A stretch of 64,000 nt of DNA, taken from assembly GCA_949949005.1 (NCBI GenBank), contig CATLHM010000011.1, positions 1 to 64,000 on the forward strand, given 5' to 3'. Each line of letters opens with the position of its first letter. The stretch's first letter is position 1. The DNA is from an uncultured Lachnospiraceae bacterium. Its GTDB lineage: Bacteria; Bacillota; Clostridia; Lachnospirales; Lachnospiraceae. The notes under the pieces are model-generated. The model saw only the letters and a list, made by a program, of their open reading frames with translations, had not been told where the DNA came from and did not search any database. Of the stretch, positions 15,758-24,500 are shown piece after piece. The translations under genes and the position numbers were made by a program.

Positions 15758-18271
15758 ATGAGCGGCATTAATACGGAAACCGAAACCGTCATAAAAAGAA
15801 TATTGCCATATATGAAAAGAAGAGGGTATGAGATAGAAAAAGACTTTGATTTCGAGACAGCGGTATCGACTACTGACAGATATTCAAAAGGATATGTTGA
15901 TATCCTAGTAACATTAGGAAGGGCACATCCGTTTTTTTTGATAGAAGCAAAACGAATCGGTAAGAATCTTACCAATAAGGACAGAGATCAGGCGATTTCA
16001 TATGCCCGTTCAAAGGAGGTAAAAGTTCCGTTTGTTGTTGTCACAAACGGAAAAGATATTCAGTGTTTTAATTCTAATAATAAGAAAAGAATACTATGGG
16101 ATGGAAAAAGGTCCGATAAAGTGCCTGGCAGATCCCAGGTTGAGAAGGCTGTTAAAGCATTAAGATCCAAACCTGATGAAACAAAAATAAGCATTTCCGA
16201 TGATGAATCGCTTCCATTTCGGCAGGGGCTTCCATTGCGGCAATTAAACGGGTTATTTGCCAAAGGACATAACACGATTAGGAAGCTGGAAAAGGATGAG
16301 GATTATGCATTTGCTGATTTTTCAAAACTATTGTTTTTAAAATTATTAGAAGAAAAAAGCGATCTTGATGAAAGCTTTTCCTTACCATATTCGTACAGAT
16401 TTTACGAATTGGCCGAAGTTCCAATACATAATGCAGACCAGGTAAAAATTGCGATCAGAAGCATGGTAGATCAAATCATTCAGAATACCTCTTACGGGGA
16501 TGTTCTTAGAGAGCCGCTGCGATTAGAAAATCCAAAAACTTTTCTGAGCATAGTCAAAGATTTAGCTTCTGTGTCATTTTGTGATTGTAGTGTGGACTCA
16601 AAAGGCGCTGCTTTTGAGTATTATGTGAGGGCCACACTGAAAGGGAAAAAATTAGGTCAATATTTTACCCCAAGAGAGCTAGTTCAGGTTATGGCATGTC
16701 TGGTAGGGGAGGAGAAAATAATTAATTCGGTGATAACGGGGAGCAGGTTAAAGGTGCTTGATCCGGCCTGCGGGACAGGAGGCTTTCTGGTTTATTTGAT
16801 GCAGGATACGTTAAATAAGCTGGAAATCAAAATGAAAAACCGCGAATTAACCAAAGAAAATTATGATCAATGTGTAAAAAGGATCAAAGAAGATATTTTT
16901 TATGGTTCTGATGCCAATAGAGGCGTAGCGGCCTCTGCAAAAATGAATATGATAATAGCTGGCGATGGCCATACGCATATCGTGCATGAAGATAGCCTGT
17001 CTCTTAATGCGGTGAACTGGAAAGTTGAAAATCCGGATTGTAATCTGATTATGACAAATCCTCCATTTGGCACTGCGGAGGGGGACTCGTTAGTAAAAAG
17101 AGACAAGGAGCAGTTCGAAGTCAGCACGACGAAAGGCCAATATTTATTTCTTCAAAAAATGATTGACAGTACCGTACCCGGCGGAGAAATATGTACGGTA
17201 ATTGATGAGGGGGTCCTTAACACAAGTAAGGGCTCAGAGCTAAGAAAATACATTTTAAGGAATTGCTTTGTTAAGGCAGTTATCAATTTGCCGGTAGAAA
17301 CATTCAAGCCAAATAAGATAAATGTAAAATCAAGCGTACTTTATTTGGAGAAAAGAAAAAATATTGATTTTGATTTGGAGGACAGCTACCGAATTACTTT
17401 TTGTGCAATTGACTCTTTGGGATATACGGGTTCAGGAGATAAGATTCGTGATTTCGACAATGCCCTTTTTTTGGCGGAAATGAAAAAAAATGTATTAAAT
17501 CACGAATTGGGTAATGAAAGAAGCGGTTATCATTGGAATGCTTATGATGTTTGGTCAACTAAGATCGTATCTGATCCATATTTTAGATTAGATTATAAGT
17601 ATTGGGAACCGTCATTCAAAAATGAATTGTGGAGACTTTCGGAGGAAGGATGCCCATCGGTAAAACAATTGAATGTCATTGCTACGGCAAGAGGAATAAG
17701 CCCAAGTTCTGATTGCTATGTGGATGAAAATGATGGATTTGCATTAGTTGTAAAGGCGGGAAGTAATATAAGCAGGTTTGGCGAATTAGTCATAACGCAG
17801 GATTCCGACTGGATTGAAAAATCTCTATATGATGAGTATGTTCAACGTTCGCAAGAAAGTAATGATAATAGAAATATTATAAAGAAAGGGGATGTTTTAT
17901 TAGCATCTACAGGGGATGGAACGCTTGGTAAATGTTGTGTGTTCGATAAAAATATTCCTGCAATTGCAGACGGGCACGTCACAATTATCAGGGTTGAGAA
18001 AAAGGTGATTAACCCATACTACTTGGCGGATTATTTAAGATGTGGTTTTGGTAGCAGGCAGATCGCATGTTTTTATTCCGGTTCTACAGGATTAATAGAA
18101 TTGACGCCGGAACAGGCCGACATGATTATTGTTGATCTCACAGGTGATAAGGCAGATTTAAATGTGCAAAAAAGGATCTCACAAAATATCCGAAATGCTG
18201 AAAAGAAATATGTGGCACAAATGGAAAAAGCGGAAAAAGCGTTACAGTCTGTTAATGAATTTTGGAGATAG
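15758..18271 (+). CDS. Single-chain restriction-modification-like protein: HsdR_N-type nuclease, N6 methylase, specificity domain
   Basis: An 837-residue protein with three parts. Residues 1-150 resemble the type I HsdR N-terminal nuclease fold, with VDILVTLG followed by FLIEAKR giving the D...ExK catalytic pattern. Residues 165-580 are a HsdM-type adenine methyltransferase: a helical start, QYFTPRELVQVMA, motif I LDPACGTGGFL (about 335) and motif IV TNPPFGTA (about 432). Residues 600-830 look like one type I S-type target recognition domain (KKGDVLLASTGDGTLG, GSTGLIELTPEQAD). The start follows a GGAGG site. No separate hsdR, hsdS or helicase gene is adjacent. The fusion resembles type IIG enzymes, but nuclease activity is inferred. 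Low G+C suggests acquisition. Confidence 0.8.
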   Translation: MSGINTETETVIKRILPYMKRRGYEIEKDFDFETAVSTTDRYSKGYVDILVTLGRAHPFFLIEAKRIGKNLTNKDRDQAISYARSKEVKVPFVVVTNGKDIQCFNSNNKKRILWDGKRSDKVPGRSQVEKAVKALRSKPDETKISISDDESLPFRQGLPLRQLNGLFAKGHNTIRKLEKDEDYAFADFSKLLFLKLLEEKSDLDESFSLPYSYRFYELAEVPIHNADQVKIAIRSMVDQIIQNTSYGDVLREPLRLENPKTFLSIVKDLASVSFCDCSVDSKGAAFEYYVRATLKGKKLGQYFTPRELVQVMACLVGEEKIINSVITGSRLKVLDPACGTGGFLVYLMQDTLNKLEIKMKNRELTKENYDQCVKRIKEDIFYGSDANRGVAASAKMNMIIAGDGHTHIVHEDSLSLNAVNWKVENPDCNLIMTNPPFGTAEGDSLVKRDKEQFEVSTTKGQYLFLQKMIDSTVPGGEICTVIDEGVLNTSKGSELRKYILRNCFVKAVINLPVETFKPNKINVKSSVLYLEKRKNIDFDLEDSYRITFCAIDSLGYTGSGDKIRDFDNALFLAEMKKNVLNHELGNERSGYHWNAYDVWSTKIVSDPYFRLDYKYWEPSFKNELWRLSEEGCPSVKQLNVIATARGISPSSDCYVDENDGFALVVKAGSNISRFGELVITQDSDWIEKSLYDEYVQRSQESNDNRNIIKKGDVLLASTGDGTLGKCCVFDKNIPAIADGHVTIIRVEKKVINPYYLADYLRCGFGSRQIACFYSGSTGLIELTPEQADMIIVDLTGDKADLNVQKRISQNIRNAEKKYVAQMEKAEKALQSVNEFWR

Positions 18272-18293
18272 TGGATGTTGTACGCTGATTTTG

Positions 18294-18328
18294 CATATAA
18301 TAAATCCATTATACGGATTTATTATATG
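18294..18328. terminator. Perfect A+T-rich inverted repeat after the R-M-like gene
   Basis: Arms of 14 bp, CATATAATAAATCC (18294-18307) and GGATTTATTATATG (18315-18328), with a 7-nt loop. It could be a weak terminator or the edge of the acquired segment; there is no G+C-rich stem or T-run. Confidence 0.4.
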
Positions 18329-18377
18329 TAAATACTCGATAAATAGATATGGAATGCAAAAAAAGGAGTGGCAGATT

Positions 18378-18956
18378 ATGAGAAAGGCAGTTTTATTATT
18401 TTTATCGGTGATGATGGCCTCTGTTTTGTCCGGCTGCGGCGGGCAGAAGGATTCCCAGGCGGAGCAGGGCGGCGGGGAATCCCGATATGCAGAGGCTTTG
18501 GATGTGCTTAACGAGGTGGTAAAGGTCTACGGCGAGGACGAGCTGTTTTCCATGTATGGCGGCAACCAGGAAAATGCGGTGATGGATGGGCCGGGAAAGT
18601 TTGACATCACTAAAACGGAGGAACTGGAAAGCGTATATGGGCTTGCGGCGGATCAGAGCTCCAATATCGAAGATGCCGCCACCATGGTACATTTAATGAA
18701 TGCCAACACCTTTACCGGAGCGGCTTACCGCATTAAGGAAGGGGTGGACATGAATGCCTTTGCGGATGCGGTAAAGTCCTGCATTCTGGCGAAGCAATGG
18801 ATCTGCGGCCAGCCCGATACCATGGTGATCATAAATGTGGACGGCAGGTATGTGATAACCGCTTTTGGTGCGGCCGAGCTGATGGAGGATTTCAAAACCA
18901 ATGTATTATCTGCGCTTGACGGCGCCCAGGTGATCACAGAAGCGCCTGTTGTGTGA
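18378..18956 (+). CDS. DUF4358-type lipoprotein
   Basis: A 192-residue secreted lipoprotein. Residues 1-20 form a signal peptide ending in a lipobox (SVLSGCGG), and the remainder matches the DUF4358 type (a helix-strand domain with EDAATMVHLMNANTFTGAAYRIKEG and DTMVIINVDGRYVITAFG). Its function is not established, but in Clostridia such genes often sit beside MBOAT and DHHW genes, as here. The start at 18378 follows AAAGGAG and gives the signal peptide; longer in-frame starts run back into the previous gene. The MBOAT gene starts 7 bp downstream. Confidence 0.8.
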   Translation: MRKAVLLFLSVMMASVLSGCGGQKDSQAEQGGGESRYAEALDVLNEVVKVYGEDELFSMYGGNQENAVMDGPGKFDITKTEELESVYGLAADQSSNIEDAATMVHLMNANTFTGAAYRIKEGVDMNAFADAVKSCILAKQWICGQPDTMVIINVDGRYVITAFGAAELMEDFKTNVLSALDGAQVITEAPVV

Positions 18957-18963
18957 GGCTGCC

Positions 18964-20361
18964 ATGCTGTTTTCAAGTATTTCCTTTTTATACTATTTTC
19001 TGCCGCTGACAATCGGTTTGTATTTTGCGGTTCCCAGGGGATTTAAAAATACGGTTCTCCTTCTGGCAAGCCTTGTGTTTTACGGATGGGGAGAACCGAA
19101 ATATGTGATACTGATGGCGCTTTCCGTTTTGCTGGGGTACGGATTTGGGCTGCTGGTGGAAAAATACAGGCAAAAAAGTGCAGGAAGGATCCTCTGCGTG
19201 GCTTCCGTGGGGGTAAGCCTCTCTTTTTTGCTGTACTTTAAGTATGCGGATTTTTTCATTGAGAATTTTAATGCGGTGACAGGGATGGGGATTTTGCCTC
19301 TTCGTCTGGCCCTGCCCATTGGTATCAGTTTCTATACGTTCCAGATCATTAGTTACACGGTGGATGTGTACCGGGGAGAGGCGGCGCAGAGAAAGCTGAT
19401 TTCTCTGGCAGTTTATATTGCCATGTTCCCCCAACTGATCGCAGGGCCCATTGTGCGCTATCATGATATTGCAAAGCAGTTGGAGAGGAGAGGGCATTCC
19501 CTGAGCGGGGCGGCCTGTGGGATACGCAGGTTTGTGATCGGTCTGGCAAAAAAGATTCTGATTGCCAATCAATTGGGAGAGCTGTGCGGCGTATTCCGTA
19601 CCTCAGGGGAAAAGTCAGTGCTGTTTTACTGGATGTATGCCGTTTCCTTTGCCCTGCATATTTACTTTGACTTTTCAGGATACAGTGATATGGCCATCGG
19701 GCTGGGCAGAATGTTTGGGTTCTCCTTTCCGGAAAATTTCAATTACCCTTATATTTCTGCCAGCATTACGGAGTTTTGGCGCAGGTGGCACATTTCCCTG
19801 GGAAGCTGGTTCCGGGATTATGTCTACATTCCTATGGGAGGGAACCGTAAAGGCGTCGGGAGGCAGCTTATCAATATTTTGGTGGTGTGGATGCTCACCG
19901 GTTTCTGGCATGGAGCGGCCTGGAATTTTCTTTTGTGGGGGCTGCTTTTCGCAGCTCTATTGACGTTGGAAAAGCTGTGGCTGCTAAAAAAACTGGAAAA
20001 GAGCCGTTTTTTTTCTCATATTTATACCTTATTTTTTGTTGTGATAAGCTTTGTAATCTTCAATGCGGAGAATCTGGAGCAGGCATTTTCTGATATTGCA
20101 GGTCTTTTCGGGGCAGGGGGGATTCCGCTTGCCTGCGCCGAAGCGGTATATTACCTGAAAAGCTTCGGGCTCCTCCTCTTGGCAGGCGGAATCGGGGCGA
20201 CGCCGGCGCTCAGAGTTCTGGTAAGTAAAATTTCCGAAAATCCGGCAGGCAGCAGGGCGCTGAATCTGATTGAGCCTGCAGTGCTTGCCCTGCTGTTTGT
20301 GGTCATGACGGCTTATCTGGCGGACGGGTCTTTTAACCCGTTTTTGTATTTTCGGTTTTGA
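18964..20361 (+). CDS. MBOAT-family membrane O-acyltransferase (AlgI/DltB type)
   Basis: A 465-residue polytopic membrane protein with about ten hydrophobic segments. The start MLFSSISFLYYFLPL is the hallmark of AlgI-type proteins. The conserved region TEFWRRWHISLGSWFRDYVYIPMGG (written across about residues 270-300) and the catalytic His in LTGFWHGAAWNF are both present. These enzymes pass acyl groups, usually acetyl, across the membrane to extracellular polysaccharides. The ATG at 18964 was preferred over an upstream TTG because it gives the family start. It is in an operon with the DUF4358 lipoprotein and the DHHW protein. The modified polymer is unknown. Confidence 0.9.
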   Translation: MLFSSISFLYYFLPLTIGLYFAVPRGFKNTVLLLASLVFYGWGEPKYVILMALSVLLGYGFGLLVEKYRQKSAGRILCVASVGVSLSFLLYFKYADFFIENFNAVTGMGILPLRLALPIGISFYTFQIISYTVDVYRGEAAQRKLISLAVYIAMFPQLIAGPIVRYHDIAKQLERRGHSLSGAACGIRRFVIGLAKKILIANQLGELCGVFRTSGEKSVLFYWMYAVSFALHIYFDFSGYSDMAIGLGRMFGFSFPENFNYPYISASITEFWRRWHISLGSWFRDYVYIPMGGNRKGVGRQLINILVVWMLTGFWHGAAWNFLLWGLLFAALLTLEKLWLLKKLEKSRFFSHIYTLFFVVISFVIFNAENLEQAFSDIAGLFGAGGIPLACAEAVYYLKSFGLLLLAGGIGATPALRVLVSKISENPAGSRALNLIEPAVLALLFVVMTAYLADGSFNPFLYFRF

Positions 20362-20438
20362 ACGTGTCTGAAATTGCTCTTGCCGGAGGGAAAATTTTCC
20401 TGGCGGGAGTGATACGCTAAATAAGGGAGGCTTGTCTT

Positions 20439-21566
20439 ATGAGCGCGAAAAAGAAAGACTTTGTGCTGTGTTTGGTGTTCGGGCTTTTACTTGCCGGAGG
20501 CTTTTTGCTGTGCCTGTTTTTGCCGAAAGCTAAGTATTCGGAAAGCGAGCGGCGGATGCTTTCGCCAAGGCCAAAGTTTTCGGCACAGGGAGTGTGGAGC
20601 GGCAGGTTCATGTCTGATTTTGAAAGTTATGCGGTGGATACCTTTCCTTTCCGGGATTTTTTGCGCGGTATCAAGGCAGTGACGGCGCTCCATGTTTTTT
20701 TACGGCAGGACAATAACGGAATTTACGCGGAGGAGGGCTTTTTAGCGTCTATGGAATATCCCATGAACGAAGCTTCCCTCTCGCATGCGGCCCGGCGGTT
20801 TGGCTATATCCGTGAAAAATATCTGACAGGCGAAAACCGGATTTATCTCAGCGTGATTCCGGACAAAAACTGTTTCCTGGCAGAAAAGAGCGGGCACTTA
20901 TCCATGAACTACAGGGATTTTGAAAAGAAAATGGCTGACCTGGCGGATTTCGCAGAATACATTTCCATATCCGATTTGCTGGAGCGGGATGATTATTACA
21001 AAACGGATACCCATTGGCGGCAGGAAAAGATTACGGATGTGGCGGAGCGTCTGGCGCTTGCAATGGGAACCGAGGTTTCGGAGGATTATGAGCTCTGCGA
21101 GATGGAACAGGATTTTTACGGCGTATATTACGGGCAGGCGGCATTGCCCTTTGCGCCGGAGAGGCTTAAGTTTCTGACAGAGGAGGCGATTCGGGGCTGT
21201 CAGGTCTATGACTGGCAGAACCAAAAGCAGATTCCGGTTTACAATACTTCCGTTTTTGATGAATCGGGAAGCGACGGGAAAAAGGCGGCAGTAAGGGATC
21301 CTTACGAATTGTTCCTTTCCGGCTCCCTTTCCCTTATTACGATCAAGAACCCAAATGCCCGGACAGACAAACGGCTTGTGATGTTCCGGGATTCCTTCGG
21401 GTCAAGCATTGCGCCTCTGCTAATCAGCGGATATGCGCAGATCGATTTGGTGGACATCCGTTATATCCATCCTGACCATTTGGGGCAGTTCATTGATTTT
21501 GAGGGATGCGATGTGCTGTTTTTGTACAGCAGTCTTGTGCTGAATCACAGTGATACGCTTAAGTAG
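20439..21566 (+). CDS. DHHW-family protein (AlgJ/AlgX-like acetylation partner)
   Basis: A 375-residue protein with an N-terminal membrane anchor (about 8-28) and an extracytoplasmic SGNH-like domain. The signature DYYKTDTHW (about 188-196) gives the Asp-x-His pair that names this family, and RLVMFRDSFGSS (about 315) is the Ser motif. Partners of this type complete polysaccharide O-acetylation outside the membrane after an MBOAT exports the acetyl group. It follows the MBOAT gene by 77 bp with a GGGAGG site and overlaps the next frame's upstream region. Confidence 0.85.
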   Translation: MSAKKKDFVLCLVFGLLLAGGFLLCLFLPKAKYSESERRMLSPRPKFSAQGVWSGRFMSDFESYAVDTFPFRDFLRGIKAVTALHVFLRQDNNGIYAEEGFLASMEYPMNEASLSHAARRFGYIREKYLTGENRIYLSVIPDKNCFLAEKSGHLSMNYRDFEKKMADLADFAEYISISDLLERDDYYKTDTHWRQEKITDVAERLALAMGTEVSEDYELCEMEQDFYGVYYGQAALPFAPERLKFLTEEAIRGCQVYDWQNQKQIPVYNTSVFDESGSDGKKAAVRDPYELFLSGSLSLITIKNPNARTDKRLVMFRDSFGSSIAPLLISGYAQIDLVDIRYIHPDHLGQFIDFEGCDVLFLYSSLVLNHSDTLK

Positions 21567-21580
21567 TGGGAGGGAAGCAT

Positions 21581-22426
21581 ATGCAAAGGATTGAGGTAGT
21601 TTATTCGCCGGTTTGCGAGGCCACAGGCGCGATGATCGGCAAACTAAAGAAGTGGCTTACGGGAACGGACGTTGAGATCGGCATCTTCCCGTTCCACCTA
21701 TGCCCCCGGAGGCTGAAAAGCAAATTCCGGCAGGGGGAAAACTGCTTTATCGATATTTTTTACCAGGGGGAAAGGATTGACTGTGTGCCGCTTCACCAGG
21801 ACAGAATTTATGCAGCCCTTGGCATTCAAAAGAAGTCGGTGCAGGAGCACGGCGAAGAGGCGGCTCCTTCCTTTGCCATGACGGGCGGGCAGCTTGCCGA
21901 AGCGCTTAAGGCGGGCGAGGTTCGGTTCGATCCGATCAACCGGCAGAATTACATGGAAGAAATGACCATGTGCTTATGCAACTACCCTTTTGGGAATCCG
22001 CCAAAGCAGTTCCACAAAAGCTGTATGGAGATAAAAACACAGGTGTTTGCCGAAGTCTGGGAGGCCGAGGAAATCGCGGGAATTTATGGAAAATGCAGGG
22101 GAAAAGTGGTCGGATTACTGGAAGTGATGCCAAGGGAAATTCTGAAAAAGCATGGCTATATGACCGGAACAATGGGAGATGACAGCGAATACCTTTCGGT
22201 GGGCTGTTACGAAGTCGGCTATGGAATGCCGAGGGTCGAGATGATCAATCTGCTGATGGGGAAGCTGGAAGGGGTATTTCCCCTGTTCCGTCGCAGACGG
22301 CTGGAGGGCGTTGGGATTTACGGCTGGGAGGACGGGTTCAACCCTTATTGGGTCTATGAAAAATATGGTTTCGAAAAAGCGGAGAGCCTTGAGGAGAATA
22401 CCGTTGTGTACTCGCGGCGAATGTAA
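21581..22426 (+). CDS. Two-part protein: thioredoxin-fold-like N-terminus and GNAT-like C-terminus
   Basis: A 281-residue protein I cannot assign firmly. Residues 1-105 look like a small alpha/beta domain beginning IEVVYSPVCEATGAM, reminiscent of thioredoxin-fold starts but with a single Cys. Residues 110-281 resemble an acetyltransferase: GKVVGLLEVMPREILKKHGY (about 165-185) and the terminal YEKYGFEKAESL pattern typical of GNAT C-termini. The start at 21581 follows GGGAGGG; an upstream GTG at 21566 overlaps the DHHW stop. Tight linkage to the MBOAT/DHHW genes suggests a role in supplying or placing acyl groups, which is inference. Confidence 0.5.
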   Translation: MQRIEVVYSPVCEATGAMIGKLKKWLTGTDVEIGIFPFHLCPRRLKSKFRQGENCFIDIFYQGERIDCVPLHQDRIYAALGIQKKSVQEHGEEAAPSFAMTGGQLAEALKAGEVRFDPINRQNYMEEMTMCLCNYPFGNPPKQFHKSCMEIKTQVFAEVWEAEEIAGIYGKCRGKVVGLLEVMPREILKKHGYMTGTMGDDSEYLSVGCYEVGYGMPRVEMINLLMGKLEGVFPLFRRRRLEGVGIYGWEDGFNPYWVYEKYGFEKAESLEENTVVYSRRM

Positions 22427-22486
22427 TTTGCCGGGAGGGGACAGCCCAACCGGAGTCTTTCCGGTTTAAGAATGGAGAGGAGAATA

Positions 22487-22510
22487 CTGTGAAAAATAAA
22501 TTTTTCACAG
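22487..22510. repeat. Perfect 11-bp inverted repeat in the gap after the acetyltransferase-like gene
   Basis: CTGTGAAAAAT and ATTTTTCACAG are separated by AA. A smaller hairpin (AACCGG/CCGGTT, 22448-22466) precedes it. Either could end the polysaccharide-acylation operon or serve as a protein-binding site; neither has a typical terminator T-run. Confidence 0.45.
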
Positions 22511-22565
22511 GCAACTTTGTGCAGGCTGAGAGAAAGTAGGAGGAAAGGGAGAGAGACGTTGCGTT

Positions 22566-22949
22566 GTGTTTTTAGCGTTTTTACTACAAACTGTTGTTTA
22601 TAATATAAAGAAAGAAGGGTCAGCTTTCAATGTCTGTAATCCGGCTATTGATGGGGAAAAACTGGCTATTCGGAATGAAAAACCGGCTATTGGAGATAAA
22701 AAGCTGGCTATTGAAATTTTGGAATCGGCAATTAGAAGGCAGAATTATGATGAACCGACCCTAAAAAACATAATTACAATTTATAATGCGATAGAAACAG
22801 ACCAGATTTTTGGGGCGCCGGAAGTAAAAGATATATTGAAATGTTCAGTGTCCGCTTCAAAAGAGACTATGAAAAAACTGCGGGATATAGGAGCAATACA
22901 AAATGTAAAGGGGAGAGGTATATCCGGGAGGATTGGCGGCGTTAAATAA
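22566..22949 (+). pseudogene. Probable remnant: C-terminal winged-helix piece of a larger regulator
   Basis: A 127-codon open frame with an improbable start. Residues 75-127 (AIETDQIFGAPEVKDILKCS, then SASKETMKKLRDIGAI) resemble the C-terminal winged helix of AlbA_2/HATPase-type or Fic-type proteins. Upstream are four degenerate 24-bp units encoding PAI/LAI-type repeats (GEKLAIRNEKPAIGDKKLAI), common in linkers of those proteins. The catalytic or ATPase part is absent, so a decayed gene is the simplest reading. Local G+C is lower than in flanking operons. Confidence 0.5.
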
Positions 22950-23134
22950 GAAAGCGGCGGGCGCTTACACGCAAATTGGAATTGCAAAATGTGAATGGGC
23001 AAGGCTGATCGGAGCGCAAATGAGCCTTACGGAGAATGCATCGCCAAGTTATCGTTTTTTTGTGGAGAGCTTGACGAAGAGGATAGAAATGGCATGATTA
23101 CTTTGGAATGTATGGGAGACAGTTGTAAGCAAGG

Positions 23135-23175
23135 ACAACAAACGCTGCCACACTTTGCGCACCAGCTTATTGTTA
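23135..23175 (+). repeat. Dispersed repeat, module B only
   Basis: ACAACAAACGCTGCCAC...CAGCTTATTGTTA, matching the module B parts of 8638-8713 and 25159-25234 with a few substitutions. It ends six bases before the start codon of the nucleoside-hydrolase-like gene, in the position where a ribosome binding site is expected. Confidence 0.7.
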
Positions 23176-23180
23176 ATAAA

Positions 23181-24392
23181 ATGAACAAACATAAAAACAT
23201 CTTTCTTTTTTTAATATCATTTTTATTATTTTTTCTGTCAGGTTGCTCGAATCAAAGAAATAATTTCAATACCGATGCATCCCTGAGTTACCTTTCACAG
23301 ACATATAGTATCAATATAAGTGACGAAAGGCCGAAAGTTGTTTTAGACACAGATATGACGTTTCTGGGAGATGATGCATTCTGTTTGTCTATCTTAGTTC
23401 AGGCAGATAACATAGGCTTAATTGATTTAGTTGGAGTAACTGTTACTGGCGGCAATTCCTTTGTATCTGTCGGTACAAATGCTGCATTACGCCAGCTTGA
23501 ACTTTGGGGACGATCAGACATACCAGTATATATAGGTACCGACGAACCTTTAAATGGATTTCGGGATCTTGAAGATCAGCGCCAAGTAGTAGGTTCCATC
23601 GATAACTGGGGAGCAATGGCAAATCTTGACAACTATGTAGAGCCCCAAAACTTCCATGATCTCGGAAAATATAATGAACGAAAATGGGGATATTCCCAAG
23701 CAATACCACAGGAAGCTTCTGCTGTCGAATTCTTGTTGGATCTCGTGTCCAATAACAAAAATGAAATCACTATCATTTCAGTTGGTTCTCCAATCAGCAT
23801 TGCTTTGGCGTGTCAGCAGGACGTAGATTTTGCTCAAAACGTAAGTGAAATTATATATCTTGGCGGTATTCTGGGAGAGGGAGGAACTTACACACCGTAT
23901 GCAGATTTTAATTGTTTTTATGACGCAACCGCTTATAAAGTATGTTTGAACGCAAGTTTTCCAAAGCAAACTATGATCCCGCATGAAGTAGTTAATGATG
24001 TGAAAATTGACAAAGCGGTATATGATTTGCTTGAAGAAAAGGGAACTACTCAGATTTCAAAGTTCTGGGTTGATAATCAGGGGGGACTATACCGTAGGAA
24101 TACGAATCGAAAGGATAGCTGTGCCGATGCAATTGCTGCTGCAATTTATTTAATACCGTCTGTCGTTGTACAATACCAAAATTTTTATGTTGATATAAAC
24201 GATGATATAACAAGTGCTGAATATGGGAAACTAATTTTGAATCATTCTGACAGCAACAATAATATTTCATTTGTTACCAGGCTGGACACTAACCAATATT
24301 GGGATTTCATTACAGATTTATTGTGCCATGTTTCCGGTACGCCTGGTTGTACCTACGAAGAACTTATTTCAGAAAGTGTGTCTCCCAATTAG
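23181..24392 (+). CDS. Nucleoside-hydrolase-like lipoprotein
   Basis: A 403-residue protein. Residues 1-22 are a lipoprotein signal peptide (FLLFFLSGCSN). The mature part resembles the inosine/uridine-preferring nucleoside hydrolase fold: VVLDTDMTFLGDDAF carries the family's Asp cluster for calcium binding, followed by VGVTVTGGN. An Asp-rich late segment (KDSCADAIAAAIYL) corresponds to the last metal-binding Asp. Extracellular ribonucleoside or nucleoside-like substrate cleavage is plausible but unproven. No ribosome binding site is visible because a module B repeat abuts the start. A+T-rich codons suggest acquisition. Confidence 0.7.
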   Translation: MNKHKNIFLFLISFLLFFLSGCSNQRNNFNTDASLSYLSQTYSINISDERPKVVLDTDMTFLGDDAFCLSILVQADNIGLIDLVGVTVTGGNSFVSVGTNAALRQLELWGRSDIPVYIGTDEPLNGFRDLEDQRQVVGSIDNWGAMANLDNYVEPQNFHDLGKYNERKWGYSQAIPQEASAVEFLLDLVSNNKNEITIISVGSPISIALACQQDVDFAQNVSEIIYLGGILGEGGTYTPYADFNCFYDATAYKVCLNASFPKQTMIPHEVVNDVKIDKAVYDLLEEKGTTQISKFWVDNQGGLYRRNTNRKDSCADAIAAAIYLIPSVVVQYQNFYVDINDDITSAEYGKLILNHSDSNNNISFVTRLDTNQYWDFITDLLCHVSGTPGCTYEELISESVSPN

Positions 24393-24431
24393 CCATTCAT
24401 TCGTCGTCTGATATTGTTATGCTATAAACCC

Positions 24432-24481
24432 TTGACACAAGCGCCACAGAAAACTATAATACAACAAGATAACAGCGTTAT
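24432..24481 (+). promoter_or_regulatory. Consensus promoter and operator of the TetR gene
   Basis: TTGACA (24432-24437), 17 bp and TATAAT (24455-24460), a perfect consensus. Directly downstream, over the likely transcription start, is ATAAC-AGC-GTTAT (24469-24481). The same ATAAC-N3-GTTAT core lies within a longer palindrome at 25287-25307 ahead of the ABC genes, so both are probably bound by the TetR product. Confidence 0.75.
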
Positions 24482-24500
24482 GCCAAAAGAAGGTGATGGA

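Noticed and set aside
24414..24500. Longer N-terminus for the TetR regulator, including ATG 24480
   Set aside because: This segment holds the promoter and operator; the ATG lies within the palindrome and lacks a ribosome binding site.
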